Below the pieces are notes generated by a model that saw only the letters and a list, made by a program, of their open reading frames with translations, was not told the DNA's origin and made no database searches. The position numbers and the translations under genes are program-made. This document shows, in pieces, positions 1 to 9,545 of a stretch of 64,000 nt of DNA (position 1 is the first letter of the stretch; every line of letters begins with the position of its first letter). The DNA is from Gammaproteobacteria bacterium (GTDB lineage Bacteria > Pseudomonadota > Gammaproteobacteria > UBA1113): NCBI GenBank assembly GCA_021773305.1, contig JAJFKH010000007.1, positions 30,370 through 94,369 on the forward strand, in the 5' to 3' direction.

Positions 1-230
1 TATTATCGAAGTTCCCAATATGATGAGATCTTACTACTTAACTGCTTCTTCGACAAAAGTTTTGTTTCAATACATTAACGCAGTCATTCTTGACTGCATG
101 GTAATGATTAGATAGAGTGGTAAAAAATAACGGGGATAAGGATCCACTCAGATGACAAAAAAAAAATAAAACTCGGATTAAAAGATTTCTTATCGCTATT
201 TCTTATGGGTGCTTAGTTGATATCAAACAC

Positions 231-932
231 TTGCTTACTTCCCTCATCCGACCCTATCAAGAAGATCCTCATCTCAAGAATATGACAAAATGGGAACAAG
301 CTGCCTCAAAAGTGCCTTTGCTAAATGCACCTTGGCATCTCTTCAACGGACTTGTTCTTATTCCTATTACCTATTTAGTGATAGCACCCCCAGCGGCTAT
401 TATTGCTGGAATTGGGGCTTCGGTTGCACTCCTAGTAGCTCCGGTTGAATTAGGAAATATAGCGATTGATATTGTCGTGAAAGCGTTAATGATCTGTTTA
501 ATCCCTTGTGTTATCGTATTCACTGTAGTTGCTACACTTTCCTTACCTTTATATGGAATGGCTGCAAGTGCAGGCAATCTATTAGCTGCAGCGCTAGATG
601 TGGTGATGACACCGATTTCTATTTTCTCTCGCTCGTTTGCCAGTCTATTACATACAATTAAAAAACCTAAAGAAAAAGTAAAGGGGGAAGAGAAAAAGCC
701 CGCGGCTAAACCTCGGCATGTTTATCAAAAAGTCGCAGCCGATGAGCAATCCATAGAAAAAGTGAAAAAACAGCATTGTTATCCAAGCCCATTGCACACT
801 AAAAAATCAGTAAATACTGATAAGATTGCTCCAGAAATGCCCGAAGGAAGTAAGAAAAACCCTGATGAAATTCAACCTTCAGTAGAAGCTATTGAGCATG
901 CTCAAGTACCCTTGCTCAGAGCCACATATTAA
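231..932 (+). CDS. Unknown membrane protein with charged C-terminal tail
   Basis: I do not recognise this protein. Read from a TTG at 231 it is 233 aa; an in-frame ATG at 282 (starting MTKWEQ) would give 216 aa, and neither has a convincing Shine-Dalgarno. Residues about 34-130 are strongly hydrophobic and look like two to four membrane segments. Residues about 140-233 are Lys/Glu/Pro-rich and should be soluble. A hydrophobic core with a polar tail fits some Dot/Icm effectors that insert in host membranes, but that is inference. The reading frame stays open upstream to about 156. An ATG at 152 joins this frame only if one A is lost from the ten-A run at 157-166, so the true start may lie there. 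Confidence 0.5.
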   Translation: MLTSLIRPYQEDPHLKNMTKWEQAASKVPLLNAPWHLFNGLVLIPITYLVIAPPAAIIAGIGASVALLVAPVELGNIAIDIVVKALMICLIPCVIVFTVVATLSLPLYGMAASAGNLLAAALDVVMTPISIFSRSFASLLHTIKKPKEKVKGEEKKPAAKPRHVYQKVAADEQSIEKVKKQHCYPSPLHTKKSVNTDKIAPEMPEGSKKNPDEIQPSVEAIEHAQVPLLRATY

Positions 933-1026
933 AATCCAACAAATCATCCGCATGGGCATATAAACTTCCTGGATGCCGTAGACATGCGTCCAAGAGCAGG
1001 CACATTACCCTTTCTCCTTGTCACCA

Positions 1027-1047
1027 ATACCCTTTAGTAAAGGGTAT
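1027..1047 (+). terminator. Hairpin, possible terminator
   Basis: A perfect 9-bp stem (ATACCCTTT / AAAGGGTAT) with a 3-nt loop lies about 95 bp after the 231-932 gene. It is followed by AAAAAG and then a run of T. The T-run does not start immediately after the stem, so termination is likely but not certain. Confidence 0.4.
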
Positions 1048-1138
1048 AAAAAGTTTTTTAAATTCAATTAGTTGTAAATTTTAGACCCAAATAGGAGGCA
1101 AAAATGCTATACTTGGGTCAAATTGAAATCCTTATTTT

Positions 1139-1340
1139 CAAATTGACCTTATTTTTGATCGTAATGATAATGTTGTCACTATTTGTGAAATAAAATACCT
1201 CAGCACTCCTGCTAAGAAAAAAATTATTAACTAGTGCCTCTGGTGCAGAGCAATCATTAATTGACATGCATTACTTCGATAAAATCATTACATTAGAAGA
1301 TATTCTCAATCCCCATTATTGGGAGCATCCTAGACCTTAA
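1139..1340 (+). pseudogene. 3' remnant of an AAA ATPase with DUF234-like C-terminus
   Basis: From 1139 the frame reads QIDLIFDRNDNVVTICEIKY and then hits a stop near 1226. After a shift in an A-rich stretch, the next frame reads LLTSASGAEQSLID, then FDKIITLEDIL, and ends at a TAA at 1338-1340. The QIDLIFDR...CEIKY pattern and the closing LEDIL motif match the C-terminal PD-(D/E)xK-like DUF234 part of the archaeal-type AAA ATPase family. Nothing upstream in frame encodes the ATPase domain; a stop lies at 1124-1126. It is a decayed gene end touching the 3' end of hemE. Confidence 0.5.
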
Positions 1341-2398
1341 TGTTGACTCAGCTCATGAACCGCATCGACAAAACAAGCCACATGATCGGGAGAAATTTCT
1401 GGATGGATCCCATGGCCAAGATTAAAAACATGGCCGGAGCCTTCACCATAACTATTGAGAATACGTTTGACCTCTGAGCGAATAGATTCCTCTGAGCTAT
1501 ACAGCACACAAGGATCCATGTTGCCTTGTAACGCAACTTTGTCGCCAATCCTTGCTCTGGCAATATCAATGTCAATCGTCCAATCCAAACCCACCCCGGT
1601 ACAACCAATAGCTGCGATTTTCTCTAACCACAACCCACCATTTTTGGTAAACACAATCGTCGGGATATTGCGATCCTCATAATTCAAGTCTAATCCGGAA
1701 ATAATTTTTTCCATGTAAGCTAACGAAAAAGCTGCATAAGCAGGTGTGCTCAATACTCCACCCCAGGTATCAAATAACATCACACAATCAACTCCAGCAT
1801 GGATTTGCGCATTCAAATATTGAATGACCGATTGCGCCAGCTTATCTAGGAGAGCATGTAACGTATTAGGATCTTCATACAATAATCCTTTAATCTTAGA
1901 AAAAGTTTTACTACTGCCTCCCTCTACCATATAGGTTGCCAACGTCCAAGGACTTCCCGAAAAGCCAATCAAGGGTACGGATTGATTCAGCTCCCGTTTA
2001 ATGGTTGTCACAGCGTCTGGCACATAAGCAATATCATGCAAGGGATCCGGTATAGATAATTTATCAATATCCGCTTTGGATGTTATCGGGTGTTCGAAGC
2101 GAGGCCCTTCTCCTGGTGTAAAATACAATCCCAACCCCATGGCATCAGGTATGGTTAAAATATCAGAAAATAAAATAGCCGCATCAAACTCATAGCGTCG
2201 CAAAGGTTGCAATGTCACTTCACAAGCAAGTTCTGGATTTTTGCACAGAGACATAAAGTCTCCCGCTTGTTCGCGCACTTTACGGTATTCCGGAAGATAA
2301 CGTCCCGCCTGTCGCATCATCCAAACCGGCGTGCAATCCACCGGTTTACGAAATAATGCTCGAATAAATCTATCATTTTTTAAAGGTAACGAAGGCAT
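1337..2398 (-). CDS. hemE: Uroporphyrinogen decarboxylase
   Basis: This cytoplasmic haem-pathway enzyme removes four acetate carboxyls from uroporphyrinogen III to give coproporphyrinogen III. The 353-aa length is typical. The N-terminal signature [16 protein letters not shown] is at residues 24-39, including the substrate-binding Arg, and the second signature [16 protein letters not shown] is at about residues 144-159. The start codon sits against the stop of the upstream DamX-like gene, so it is probably the last gene of the aroK-aroB-damX-hemE run. Its 3' end touches the ATPase remnant on the other strand. Confidence 0.97.
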   Translation of the reverse strand: MPSLPLKNDRFIRALFRKPVDCTPVWMMRQAGRYLPEYRKVREQAGDFMSLCKNPELACEVTLQPLRRYEFDAAILFSDILTIPDAMGLGLYFTPGEGPRFEHPITSKADIDKLSIPDPLHDIAYVPDAVTTIKRELNQSVPLIGFSGSPWTLATYMVEGGSSKTFSKIKGLLYEDPNTLHALLDKLAQSVIQYLNAQIHAGVDCVMLFDTWGGVLSTPAYAAFSLAYMEKIISGLDLNYEDRNIPTIVFTKNGGLWLEKIAAIGCTGVGLDWTIDIDIARARIGDKVALQGNMDPCVLYSSEESIRSEVKRILNSYGEGSGHVFNLGHGIHPEISPDHVACFVDAVHELSQH

Positions 2399-4077
2399 TA
2401 TGTTTGACGCTTATGACTCGATGGTTGTACAGAAGAAAATTGTCGCGCCCAAGGATGCTCTTTTTGCGCAGCTTGAGGCAACCCATGGATAGCACGTCTC
2501 GCCGCTTGGGCAGAATTGTAGTTTCCATAGGTTACAATATACCAATCTTTTCCATTATGTTTTGTATGAAAATAAAAAGCATTTTTTTCTAAATGATTCA
2601 AATCCACAAAACGATGCAAACGTTGTTTATCATATGCCCCCATCAATTGTAATGTATAGTGATTTTTATTATGGCTTAAAAAATTATCTTCATCAGTTTT
2701 ATGCATAGTTCGTAAAGAACTAGGTTTGAATTTTTGATCAACTTTTATTTGAGTTTTTTCTCCCGATAACACAGCGGGATCAGAAATAAATAATTGTTGC
2801 TTTTCTAACAACAATACTGAATCAACAGCCCCCTGTGGCTCCACTGGATTATCCTTGGATGGTGCAGGAGCAACTTTCGGTTTTACCTTTTGTGGCGCTG
2901 GTGGTGCTACCTTAATCGGAGCATCTGCTACAACTACCCTTCCAGGCTTTATTGAAGGTATTTTCTCTTCAGACGCCTCAACCACAGGAGTTTTTTCTGC
3001 AATAACCTCTTCAAACGTAGGTGCGGGTGCTTCCGCTGCACTCTCTAAAGGCAGTGTGATTAATGGCGTTTCTTTAGCATCATGCAATGCCGTAATATTC
3101 AATTCATCACTAATAGAAAGCTCAGCCTGATCGCTGGAAGTATGTTGTCTAAAATCATCCATCAATTGCTCAATAACCACTTGTTCCGGTTGAGACTCTT
3201 CCCCAAGGAAAAAAATCAGAGCAACAAAAGTCAACGCAATCGTTAAGACACTACCAAGCCCGTAAAAAATGACTTTCTTTGGTAATCTTAATCGCATTTT
3301 TTTATCTTTTTTATCCGTTTTTTTTCCAGCATCTTTCGCTGAGGTTTTCGTTTCTAATGCTTGACGAGCATAAAAGTTAACTTTAGCAGGCACACCGCCT
3401 GAATGTTGGAAAATATCAATAACTTCTTCGTCATTCAATGGAAATTCTTGCTTTAATCCCGCTAAAGACAAACGATGCTGAATATAATCTCTAATGGTTT
3501 CACAGGACATAGGCTTGATCCGAGAAGTGTGGGTCACACCTTCTCCCATATGCTGGGCAGTGATATCGGCCACTGTCGCTTCCACTTGAGGCCCACCAAA
3601 TAAAATCACATGTAATGGTTGATTATCTTTAGGTTGCTGAGTCGCAATATCCAAAATGGCCGCTAAGGCCTTTTCCGGTAATAAATGGGCATCATCGATC
3701 ACTAAAAGATATCGACGCTGTTGCATTTTTTCTAGCTGAGTGTTCAGCTGCTGATTAAATGTTTCTCTACGGCCATCCGAAAAGGCAAACCCAAGGTGCT
3801 TAGCCAGTAGATAACGCAAGACATCTGGCGTTAAAGAAACATCTCCCTGAACTTTGCATATATCAGCACTTTCTTCCACCCGGCTAATAAATTTTCGCAA
3901 TAATGTGGTTTTTCCTACTCCGGATATACCGGTGACCATCAATACCGCTTGGCTGTTATCACTCAAATGGACAATTAAGTCCAGCAATTGCTGCCATTGG
4001 CTAGAAAAATAATAGCCATCAGAAGCTAACTCCGGCGCAAAGGGATCCCGTTCTAAATTGTAATACTGCCAGTACAT
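2398..4077 (-). CDS. damX: DamX-like protein: AAA ATPase, membrane segment, SPOR domain
   Basis: This is a cell-division or envelope protein of about 559 aa. The N-terminal half is an ExeA/DamX-type AAA ATPase with Walker [10 protein letters not shown] (from residue 50) and Walker [10 protein letters not shown] basic stretch and one membrane helix ([20 protein letters not shown]) follow, then a Pro/Ala/Glu-rich linker. The protein ends in a SPOR domain ([10 protein letters not shown]...WYIVTYGNY) that should bind denuded septal peptidoglycan. I start at the ATG at 4077 because GAGGTG lies just upstream; an ATG at 4110 gives 11 more residues but no such site. Its position after aroB matches the damX location in other gammaproteobacteria. 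Confidence 0.85.
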   Translation of the reverse strand: MYWQYYNLERDPFAPELASDGYYFSSQWQQLLDLIVHLSDNSQAVLMVTGISGVGKTTLLRKFISRVEESADICKVQGDVSLTPDVLRYLLAKHLGFAFSDGRRETFNQQLNTQLEKMQQRRYLLVIDDAHLLPEKALAAILDIATQQPKDNQPLHVILFGGPQVEATVADITAQHMGEGVTHTSRIKPMSCETIRDYIQHRLSLAGLKQEFPLNDEEVIDIFQHSGGVPAKVNFYARQALETKTSAKDAGKKTDKKDKKMRLRLPKKVIFYGLGSVLTIALTFVALIFFLGEESQPEQVVIEQLMDDFRQHTSSDQAELSISDELNITALHDAKETPLITLPLESAAEAPAPTFEEVIAEKTPVVEASEEKIPSIKPGRVVVADAPIKVAPPAPQKVKPKVAPAPSKDNPVEPQGAVDSVLLLEKQQLFISDPAVLSGEKTQIKVDQKFKPSSLRTMHKTDEDNFLSHNKNHYTLQLMGAYDKQRLHRFVDLNHLEKNAFYFHTKHNGKDWYIVTYGNYNSAQAARRAIHGLPQAAQKEHPWARQFSSVQPSSHKRQT

Positions 4078-4084
4078 CTTCACC

Positions 4085-5173
4085 TCAAGACAGTTTGCAA
4101 CCTGTCGCAATTAATGTTTCATCAAGCATATCCTCTAGGACTGCTTTTTTGACAATTCCATGACCAATTTGTTGTAACAAAATGAACTGTAAACCACCTT
4201 CAAGCATTTTTTTATCCAGAGCCATGGCAGACTTTAATTGCAACAGAGTTAGCTCTGGCGGTGGAGCAATAGGTAATTCAACATGTTGCAACAGGTCAAG
4301 AATACGCCTCTTAGCTGCCGGTTGCAATAAGCCTAAGCGCTGAGATAAGTCCGCCGCCATGGCTATCCCTATGGAGACAGCCTCTCCGTGAAGATAAGTA
4401 CCATAACCTGAACAAGTTTCAATGGCATGGGCAAATGTGTGACCAAAGTTGAGCAATATTCGTTCCCCCTGCTCTTTTGGATCGCCACTGACAATCTTCG
4501 CTTTGATCTGGCAACTGCGGCAAATGACAGTGTGAAGGCATTGAGGCGATTTATTCATAAGTGCATCGACGCTGTTCACCAAATCATCAAAATATGAACT
4601 ATCAGCAATCAATGCATGCTTCACTATTTCTGCAAAACCTGCACGATACTCCCTGGTTGGTAATGTCTCCAGCGTGTTGAGATCCATAATAACACATTGG
4701 GGATGATGGAAAGCACCTATCATATTTTTGCCCCGTGGATGATTCACAGCGGTCTTACCTCCCACCGAAGCATCCACTTGAGCCAACAGCGTTGTCGGCA
4801 CTTGAATAAAATCCACACCCCGCTGATAACATGCAGCAGCAAAACCTGTCACATCTCCGATAACCCCACCCCCTAAGGCAATCAAGGTACAAGTTCGGTG
4901 AAAGCGATTATCAATCAACCTATCAAAAATATGCTCAGCCGAAGCCATGCTTTTATAGGCTTCACCATCAGGCAAAATAACTTCTATAACGTTTCGATCC
5001 CTTAAGGTTTTTTTCAATGTTGATAAATATAAGGGAGCCACTGTCTCATTAGAAACAATGCACACTTGAGTTCCCTGGATATGTGGCTCAAACAGGTGTT
5101 TCTGGGATAATAAATTCTCACCGAGATAAATAGGGTAAGCATTGTCGGCCAGAGCGACCGGTATGATCTCCAC
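4085..5173 (-). CDS. aroB: 3-dehydroquinate synthase
   Basis: This enzyme converts DAHP to 3-dehydroquinate, the second step of the shikimate pathway, and needs NAD and a divalent metal. The 362-aa length is usual. The central signature GGGVIGDVTGFAA, the following RGVDFIQVPTTLLAQVDASV and GGKTAVNHPRGKNMIGAFH are present, as is the metal-binding region around LLNFGHTFAHAIE and LHGEAVSIG. It lies 3 bp after aroK, the standard aroK-aroB pair, and the ribosome-binding site of the DamX-like gene overlaps its stop. Confidence 0.97.
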   Translation of the reverse strand: MEIIPVALADNAYPIYLGENLLSQKHLFEPHIQGTQVCIVSNETVAPLYLSTLKKTLRDRNVIEVILPDGEAYKSMASAEHIFDRLIDNRFHRTCTLIALGGGVIGDVTGFAAACYQRGVDFIQVPTTLLAQVDASVGGKTAVNHPRGKNMIGAFHHPQCVIMDLNTLETLPTREYRAGFAEIVKHALIADSSYFDDLVNSVDALMNKSPQCLHTVICRSCQIKAKIVSGDPKEQGERILLNFGHTFAHAIETCSGYGTYLHGEAVSIGIAMAADLSQRLGLLQPAAKRRILDLLQHVELPIAPPPELTLLQLKSAMALDKKMLEGGLQFILLQQIGHGIVKKAVLEDMLDETLIATGCKLS

Positions 5174-5176
5174 TAT

Positions 5177-5698
5177 TTACCGTTGATCGAGTAATTCAAT
5201 GAGTTTGCACGCGAGTGCTTTAATACTTTCTTCGTTGGTACTGTAAACATAATCTGACATTTCTCGATAAATGGTGTCCCTATATTTTTGTTGTTCAATC
5301 AAAAACGTTCGCCTATCTGTAATCGTACGTAATTTAGGGCGGCGCTTATCTTTTTCCATACGAAGAAGTTGCTGCTCAATATCTACCGTTAAGTAAACCA
5401 CAATGCCTCGGGCCGCAAGCACTCGACGATTGTCGGAAGATTCTACAGCGCCTCCGCCAGTGGCTAAGACAATACCTTGTTTTTTACTTAACTCATCGAT
5501 GATCTCAAACTCTCGTTCCCGAAAGCCTTCTTCTCCTTCAAGATCATAGATCCAGGCCACATCCACCCCAGTACGTTCTTCGATCACTTGATCTGAATCG
5601 TAAAAAGGGCAACCCAGTTCCGCCGCCAATTGGCGACCGATGGTCGTTTTGCCAGCCCCCATGGGGCCGACTAAAAAAATATTTCGTTGTTTTTTCAT
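5177..5698 (-). CDS. aroK: Shikimate kinase
   Basis: This enzyme phosphorylates shikimate with ATP in the aromatic amino acid pathway. The 173 aa contain the P-loop GPMGAGKTT near residue 11, the shikimate-binding DSDQVIEERTG, and the LATGGGAV motif. The gene lies 19 bp behind pilQ and just ahead of aroB, the pilMNOPQ-aroKB order common in gammaproteobacteria, so the pilus and aromatic genes are probably cotranscribed in part. Confidence 0.97.
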   Translation of the reverse strand: MKKQRNIFLVGPMGAGKTTIGRQLAAELGCPFYDSDQVIEERTGVDVAWIYDLEGEEGFREREFEIIDELSKKQGIVLATGGGAVESSDNRRVLAARGIVVYLTVDIEQQLLRMEKDKRRPKLRTITDRRTFLIEQQKYRDTIYREMSDYVYSTNEESIKALACKLIELLDQR

Positions 5699-5716
5699 AA
5701 GTGTTGCTATGGTAAA

Positions 5717-7846
5717 TTAAGTTGTTGCTGTCTGTTCCACAATCTTAGGCGTTATGAATATAAGCAATTCTTGCCTTTCATTCATATTATTTGTATTTCT
5801 AAACAAATACCCAATTAAGGGCAAGCTACCAAAGAATGGGATCCGCGTTACTGTATTTCGTTTATCTTCCTGATAAACACCACCGAGCACAATGGTTTGA
5901 CCATTTTCGACTAATACCCGAGTTTCAATTTGCTGAGTCGCAATTGCAGGCACGCCTAGCACTTCCGGCTCATTACTACGTCTATCTTGATTGATTTTCA
6001 AATCCATGATGATATTACCATCCGGTGTTATCTGGGGCGTTACCCGTAGGGCCAACACCGCCTTTTTAAATTCAACGGAAGTTGCGCCACTGGATGTGGC
6101 TTCTTGATAGGGAATTTCCTCGCCTTGCTCAATAACCGCTTCATGTTGATTCGCAGTCACTAACCTAGGACTTGAAATGAGTTCACCCATACCTTCAGAT
6201 TCTAAAGCAGAAATTTCTAAATCTAGCAAATAACCTTTCCCTAAATTAGCCAGGGCAACACCAAAGGAACCGGCAATACCTGCATCAGGCAAGGAAGGTA
6301 AATTCACATTTAATCTCTCTGCCACCGGCAAATTCAATAAAGGATTATTGCCATTTAATACGTTATTTTGCATGGTATTGGCACCTTCTAGGGTACCTGT
6401 CACGTGATTAGGTTTTGTCACACCAAATTGAATCCCTAATTCCTTTTCAAAATTGGTATCGACATTGACAATCCTTGCTTCGATTAAGACTTGCTTCACC
6501 GGCACATCTAAACGCTCAATCAATTCCCTCGCACGCAGTACGCTATCGAGGGTATCTTGGATAAGTAACGTATTGGTTCTATCATCCACTGTGACATTAC
6601 CTCTAGCGGTGAGCAGTGATGTGCTTTGATCTTTTAACAAATTAGAAACATCCGCAGCTTTAGCATAATTCAGTTGCATCAATTCTGTTGTGAGCGGCTC
6701 TAAGGCTTTCACTTCTTTTTTTGATTCTAATTCTTCTTTTTCCCGAGCAGCCACTTCCTCACTCGGGGCAATCATCAACACATTGCCAACCTTGCGCTGC
6801 GCTAAGCCTTGGGTTTTCAGGATAATAGCAAGGGCTTCATCCCAAGGAATGTTATTTAATCTGAGAGTAATACTGCCTTTCACGGTATCACTTGCAACAA
6901 TATTAATTCCGGTAAACTCAGCTAATAATTGCAAAATAGCCCGCACTTGAATGTCTTGAAAATTAAGCGACAATCGCTCTCCTGTATAAACAATGTCTTC
7001 TTCATTTTCACCAATGATAGTATCACCCACATCCGGACTCACATCGACAACAAATTTATCATTCACTTGATAAGCCAGATGCTGATAACTCCCTGTAACA
7101 TGAATCGACATTTTGACATTGCTTGCTTGTTTTTGCGTATCAATGATTTGCACAGGCGTACCAAAATCAGTCACATCAAGTCGTCGTTGAAGCCGAGACG
7201 GTATCGACGTCTCAATAAATTCCACAACAATTTCATCTGTTTGCTGGGTCACATTTATCCCCATACTAGCATCAGACAACATTGCAATGACACGTCCTCC
7301 ACCATCTTCATCTCGGCGAAAATCAACCCCTTTAATAGCGTGATGTACTTTGCTCCATTGGTTAACCGAAAATTTATCTTTCGTATATTTTAAAGCAACA
7401 GGAGCCGTTCCATTTAATGTCACATAAATATGGGTACCATTATCCCTTCCCACCCCTGGGACAACTTGGTAGTGCACAGCATTTTTTAAACTTAATACCG
7501 CTCTGACTCGATTATTCGCTTCAACCACGTCAATATTGCGCAATACACCCACAGGAAGAAATTTACTATTTTTGTCAAAGCCTTTTTTAGCATGGGCAAA
7601 ATCAATAATCACCCGTGGCGGCTGTTGAGTTTTAAAGCTTTTAGGGATCATAACCGGTTTATCAAAAGTAAAGTCTATACGAATTTTTCCATTGGCCAGC
7701 GCCTGAGCATCAATATCGGTTAATACTGCATCAGAACGTTCTGCTGCAAATACCAAAGAAACCCAACACAGCAGAAACAGGCCGAGAAAACCCGACAAAC
7801 TCCATCCAACCCGTTTCAAATGTATATTATCCAATCTACTGCTCAC
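5717..7846 (-). CDS. pilQ: Type IV pilus secretin PilQ
   Basis: This is the outer-membrane secretin through which the type IV pilus passes. The 709 aa begin with a signal peptide (LSGFLGLFLLCWVSLVFAAE). Two AMIN domains follow (about residues 37-260), then an STN domain (about 290-350), N-domains and the secretin core with VPVKQVLIEARIVNVDTNFE and ending in NERQELLIFITPKIV. The start overlaps the end of pilP by 11 bp. It should form a dodecamer-like ring joined to the PilMNOP inner complex through PilP. The same apparatus may also support DNA uptake. Confidence 0.96.
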   Translation of the reverse strand: MSSRLDNIHLKRVGWSLSGFLGLFLLCWVSLVFAAERSDAVLTDIDAQALANGKIRIDFTFDKPVMIPKSFKTQQPPRVIIDFAHAKKGFDKNSKFLPVGVLRNIDVVEANNRVRAVLSLKNAVHYQVVPGVGRDNGTHIYVTLNGTAPVALKYTKDKFSVNQWSKVHHAIKGVDFRRDEDGGGRVIAMLSDASMGINVTQQTDEIVVEFIETSIPSRLQRRLDVTDFGTPVQIIDTQKQASNVKMSIHVTGSYQHLAYQVNDKFVVDVSPDVGDTIIGENEEDIVYTGERLSLNFQDIQVRAILQLLAEFTGINIVASDTVKGSITLRLNNIPWDEALAIILKTQGLAQRKVGNVLMIAPSEEVAAREKEELESKKEVKALEPLTTELMQLNYAKAADVSNLLKDQSTSLLTARGNVTVDDRTNTLLIQDTLDSVLRARELIERLDVPVKQVLIEARIVNVDTNFEKELGIQFGVTKPNHVTGTLEGANTMQNNVLNGNNPLLNLPVAERLNVNLPSLPDAGIAGSFGVALANLGKGYLLDLEISALESEGMGELISSPRLVTANQHEAVIEQGEEIPYQEATSSGATSVEFKKAVLALRVTPQITPDGNIIMDLKINQDRRSNEPEVLGVPAIATQQIETRVLVENGQTIVLGGVYQEDKRNTVTRIPFFGSLPLIGYLFRNTNNMNERQELLIFITPKIVEQTATT

Positions 7847-8372
7847 TTAATGTCATGGTCACTTGGCGTTTTTTCCAACCACCAAGCCCATCCGGCACTG
7901 TTTCTAAAATGCTAACTTGGTTCACCGTAACACGTTCAACCTTACCAAAATTCTGTCCAATATGGTTGCCTGTGGCAATACGATAAACCGAACCATCAGG
8001 GGCCGATATCAACGCCCAAATATCACCCGCTCTACCTAATGTCCCTACCATTCGCAGAGCATCTAACGGAAAGGCCTCTAACTTTTCTTTGGGCCGATTC
8101 GTATCCGGTTGTACCCCAGACGCTAATTTCCTAACCTGAGGCGGTCGAAATGGATCCCGTAAATTCCCAGCAGAATAACTATGCGAATCGAAAGTGGCAA
8201 ACTGCGGTATCGGTTCCACTTCCTGGGCAGGACGGCTTTTCACTTCATCCATGTAAGCTTTTAAACCAGCGTGCCTCTTTTCATAGCTACTACAACCTGA
8301 CACTACAAGCATGCAAAATAAGAGCCAGATTATCAAGCAACTCGACAGTGACTTTCGCGCTAAGTGTATCAC
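7836..8372 (-). CDS. pilP: Type IV pilus assembly lipoprotein PilP
   Basis: This inner-membrane lipoprotein links the PilMNO platform to the PilQ secretin. The 178-aa sequence has a lipoprotein signal ending LVVSGC with the lipid-anchored Cys, then a disordered linker containing NLRDPFRPP, and the compact PilP domain (MVGTLGRAGDIWALI...YRIATGNHIGQNFGKV). The start is a GTG at 8372 with GGAGGTGA upstream, and it overlaps the pilO stop (TAGTG), which indicates translational coupling. Confidence 0.95.
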   Translation of the reverse strand: MIHLARKSLSSCLIIWLLFCMLVVSGCSSYEKRHAGLKAYMDEVKSRPAQEVEPIPQFATFDSHSYSAGNLRDPFRPPQVRKLASGVQPDTNRPKEKLEAFPLDALRMVGTLGRAGDIWALISAPDGSVYRIATGNHIGQNFGKVERVTVNQVSILETVPDGLGGWKKRQVTMTLSEQ

Positions 8373-8977
8373 TAGGAGTCACCTCCGTCCAAGTAGCGAT
8401 AGGTCTTAGCGGTAATATCCATGGTTAGCTCATCTTTAGGTTGAGAATCTCCCCGAGGATGCTTGATAGAAAAATCATCAATCGTCACAATTCGCTGCAA
8501 ACTCGCCACACTGCTAATAAATTCAGCAAGTTGGTGATAACTACCTTCAACGGAAATAGCAATGGGTAGCTCAGCATAAAATTCTCGATCAATTTCAGGT
8601 TCCGGTTTGATCAATTTAAATACCAATCCATTAGCAACACCCATCTTTGAAATATCTTCAACTAGGTTTGGTACTTCCGTCTTTGCCGGTAACTGTTGCA
8701 ACATATCTGCAAATAACCGCTCAATTTCTGCCACTTGCTGTTTATAGATAGCTAAATTTGCCGCTTGATCATGCTTAATCTCAAAACTCGATCGCAAATC
8801 AATCTCTTCATTTTCCACAGCGTCTAATTTTATCACTTGGCGTCGAATATCAATCCAATAGCCCAACCCTAATATCACCCCACAAGCGACCCCTACTACC
8901 AAAATTTTGGCAATAGTTGGCCAAATACCAATATCCTCAAAAGTTAAATCATTGAGATCCAATGCCATTCTGGCCAT
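8372..8977 (-). CDS. pilO: Type IV pilus inner-membrane protein PilO
   Basis: PilO pairs with PilN in the periplasm to form the alignment complex of the pilus. It is 201 aa with a short cytoplasmic start (ALDLNDLTFEDIG), one membrane helix at about residues 21-43, a coiled coil, and a ferredoxin-like periplasmic domain (ELPIAISVEGSYHQLAEFIS). Two in-frame ATGs are possible, at 8977 and 8968. The shorter form begins MALDLNDL like other PilO proteins. It overlaps the end of pilN by about 20-30 bp. Confidence 0.94.
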   Translation of the reverse strand: MARMALDLNDLTFEDIGIWPTIAKILVVGVACGVILGLGYWIDIRRQVIKLDAVENEEIDLRSSFEIKHDQAANLAIYKQQVAEIERLFADMLQQLPAKTEVPNLVEDISKMGVANGLVFKLIKPEPEIDREFYAELPIAISVEGSYHQLAEFISSVASLQRIVTIDDFSIKHPRGDSQPKDELTMDITAKTYRYLDGGDS

Positions 8978-9545
8978 CCATTATAAAGCTACCTGTTTCA
9001 TCTTTAGGCATTGTCTGCCGCATTTCTAATTCAAAATCTCGCACTCGCCCAGTATCTCCACCCTCATTTTTAATTTGCGTCAAAATAGGATTTTCCACCC
9101 AGGCGGATGCTTCAATATTACGCATCAACTCAGACACTCGCGTATTCGATTCTGCTTTCCCCGTCAAAGTGACTTTTAATCCTTCTTTGCGTACATTTGT
9201 CACAAAGACACCATTCGGCAAAACCCGCACAATTTCATCAAACAACCTCACCACCATGGGTCGAGTCGCCTGAAGTTGTTGAATAATTTCCATTCTAGCA
9301 ATTAAGTTAGCTTTCGCTTGCTGGATCACTTCTATTTCTCTTGTTTTAGCATCAAGCAATGCAATTTCCTGACGAAATTGTCCGTTAATGGCTTTTTGAG
9401 CACGAATATGTCCACCGAGAATCATATGAATCACGATCAAAAATAATACACAGATAGTCCCTGACCCACCCAAGACAACGTAAAATTCCCGAGTCTTTTG
9501 CTCACGTAATGTTTCTCGCCAAGGTAGTAGATTAATATTTGGCAC
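8949..9545 (-). CDS. pilN: Type IV pilus inner-membrane protein PilN
   Basis: PilN binds the cytoplasmic actin-like PilM through its N-terminal tail and dimerises with PilO in the periplasm. The 198 aa open with NINLLPWRETLREQK, the conserved PilM-binding INLLPWR motif. A membrane helix (about residues 22-45), a coiled coil and a periplasmic domain (LPNGVFVTNVRKEGLKVTLTG) follow. The gene begins one base after pilM ends. Confidence 0.96.
   Translation of the reverse strand: MPNINLLPWRETLREQKTREFYVVLGGSGTICVLFLIVIHMILGGHIRAQKAINGQFRQEIALLDAKTREIEVIQQAKANLIARMEIIQQLQATRPMVVRLFDEIVRVLPNGVFVTNVRKEGLKVTLTGKAESNTRVSELMRNIEASAWVENPILTQIKNEGGDTGRVRDFELEMRQTMPKDETGSFIMDGQNGIGSQ

Noticed and set aside
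6929..7393. 154-aa frame on the plus strand inside pilQ
   Set aside because: It is antisense to a clear secretin gene, has no ribosome site and no recognisable motif.
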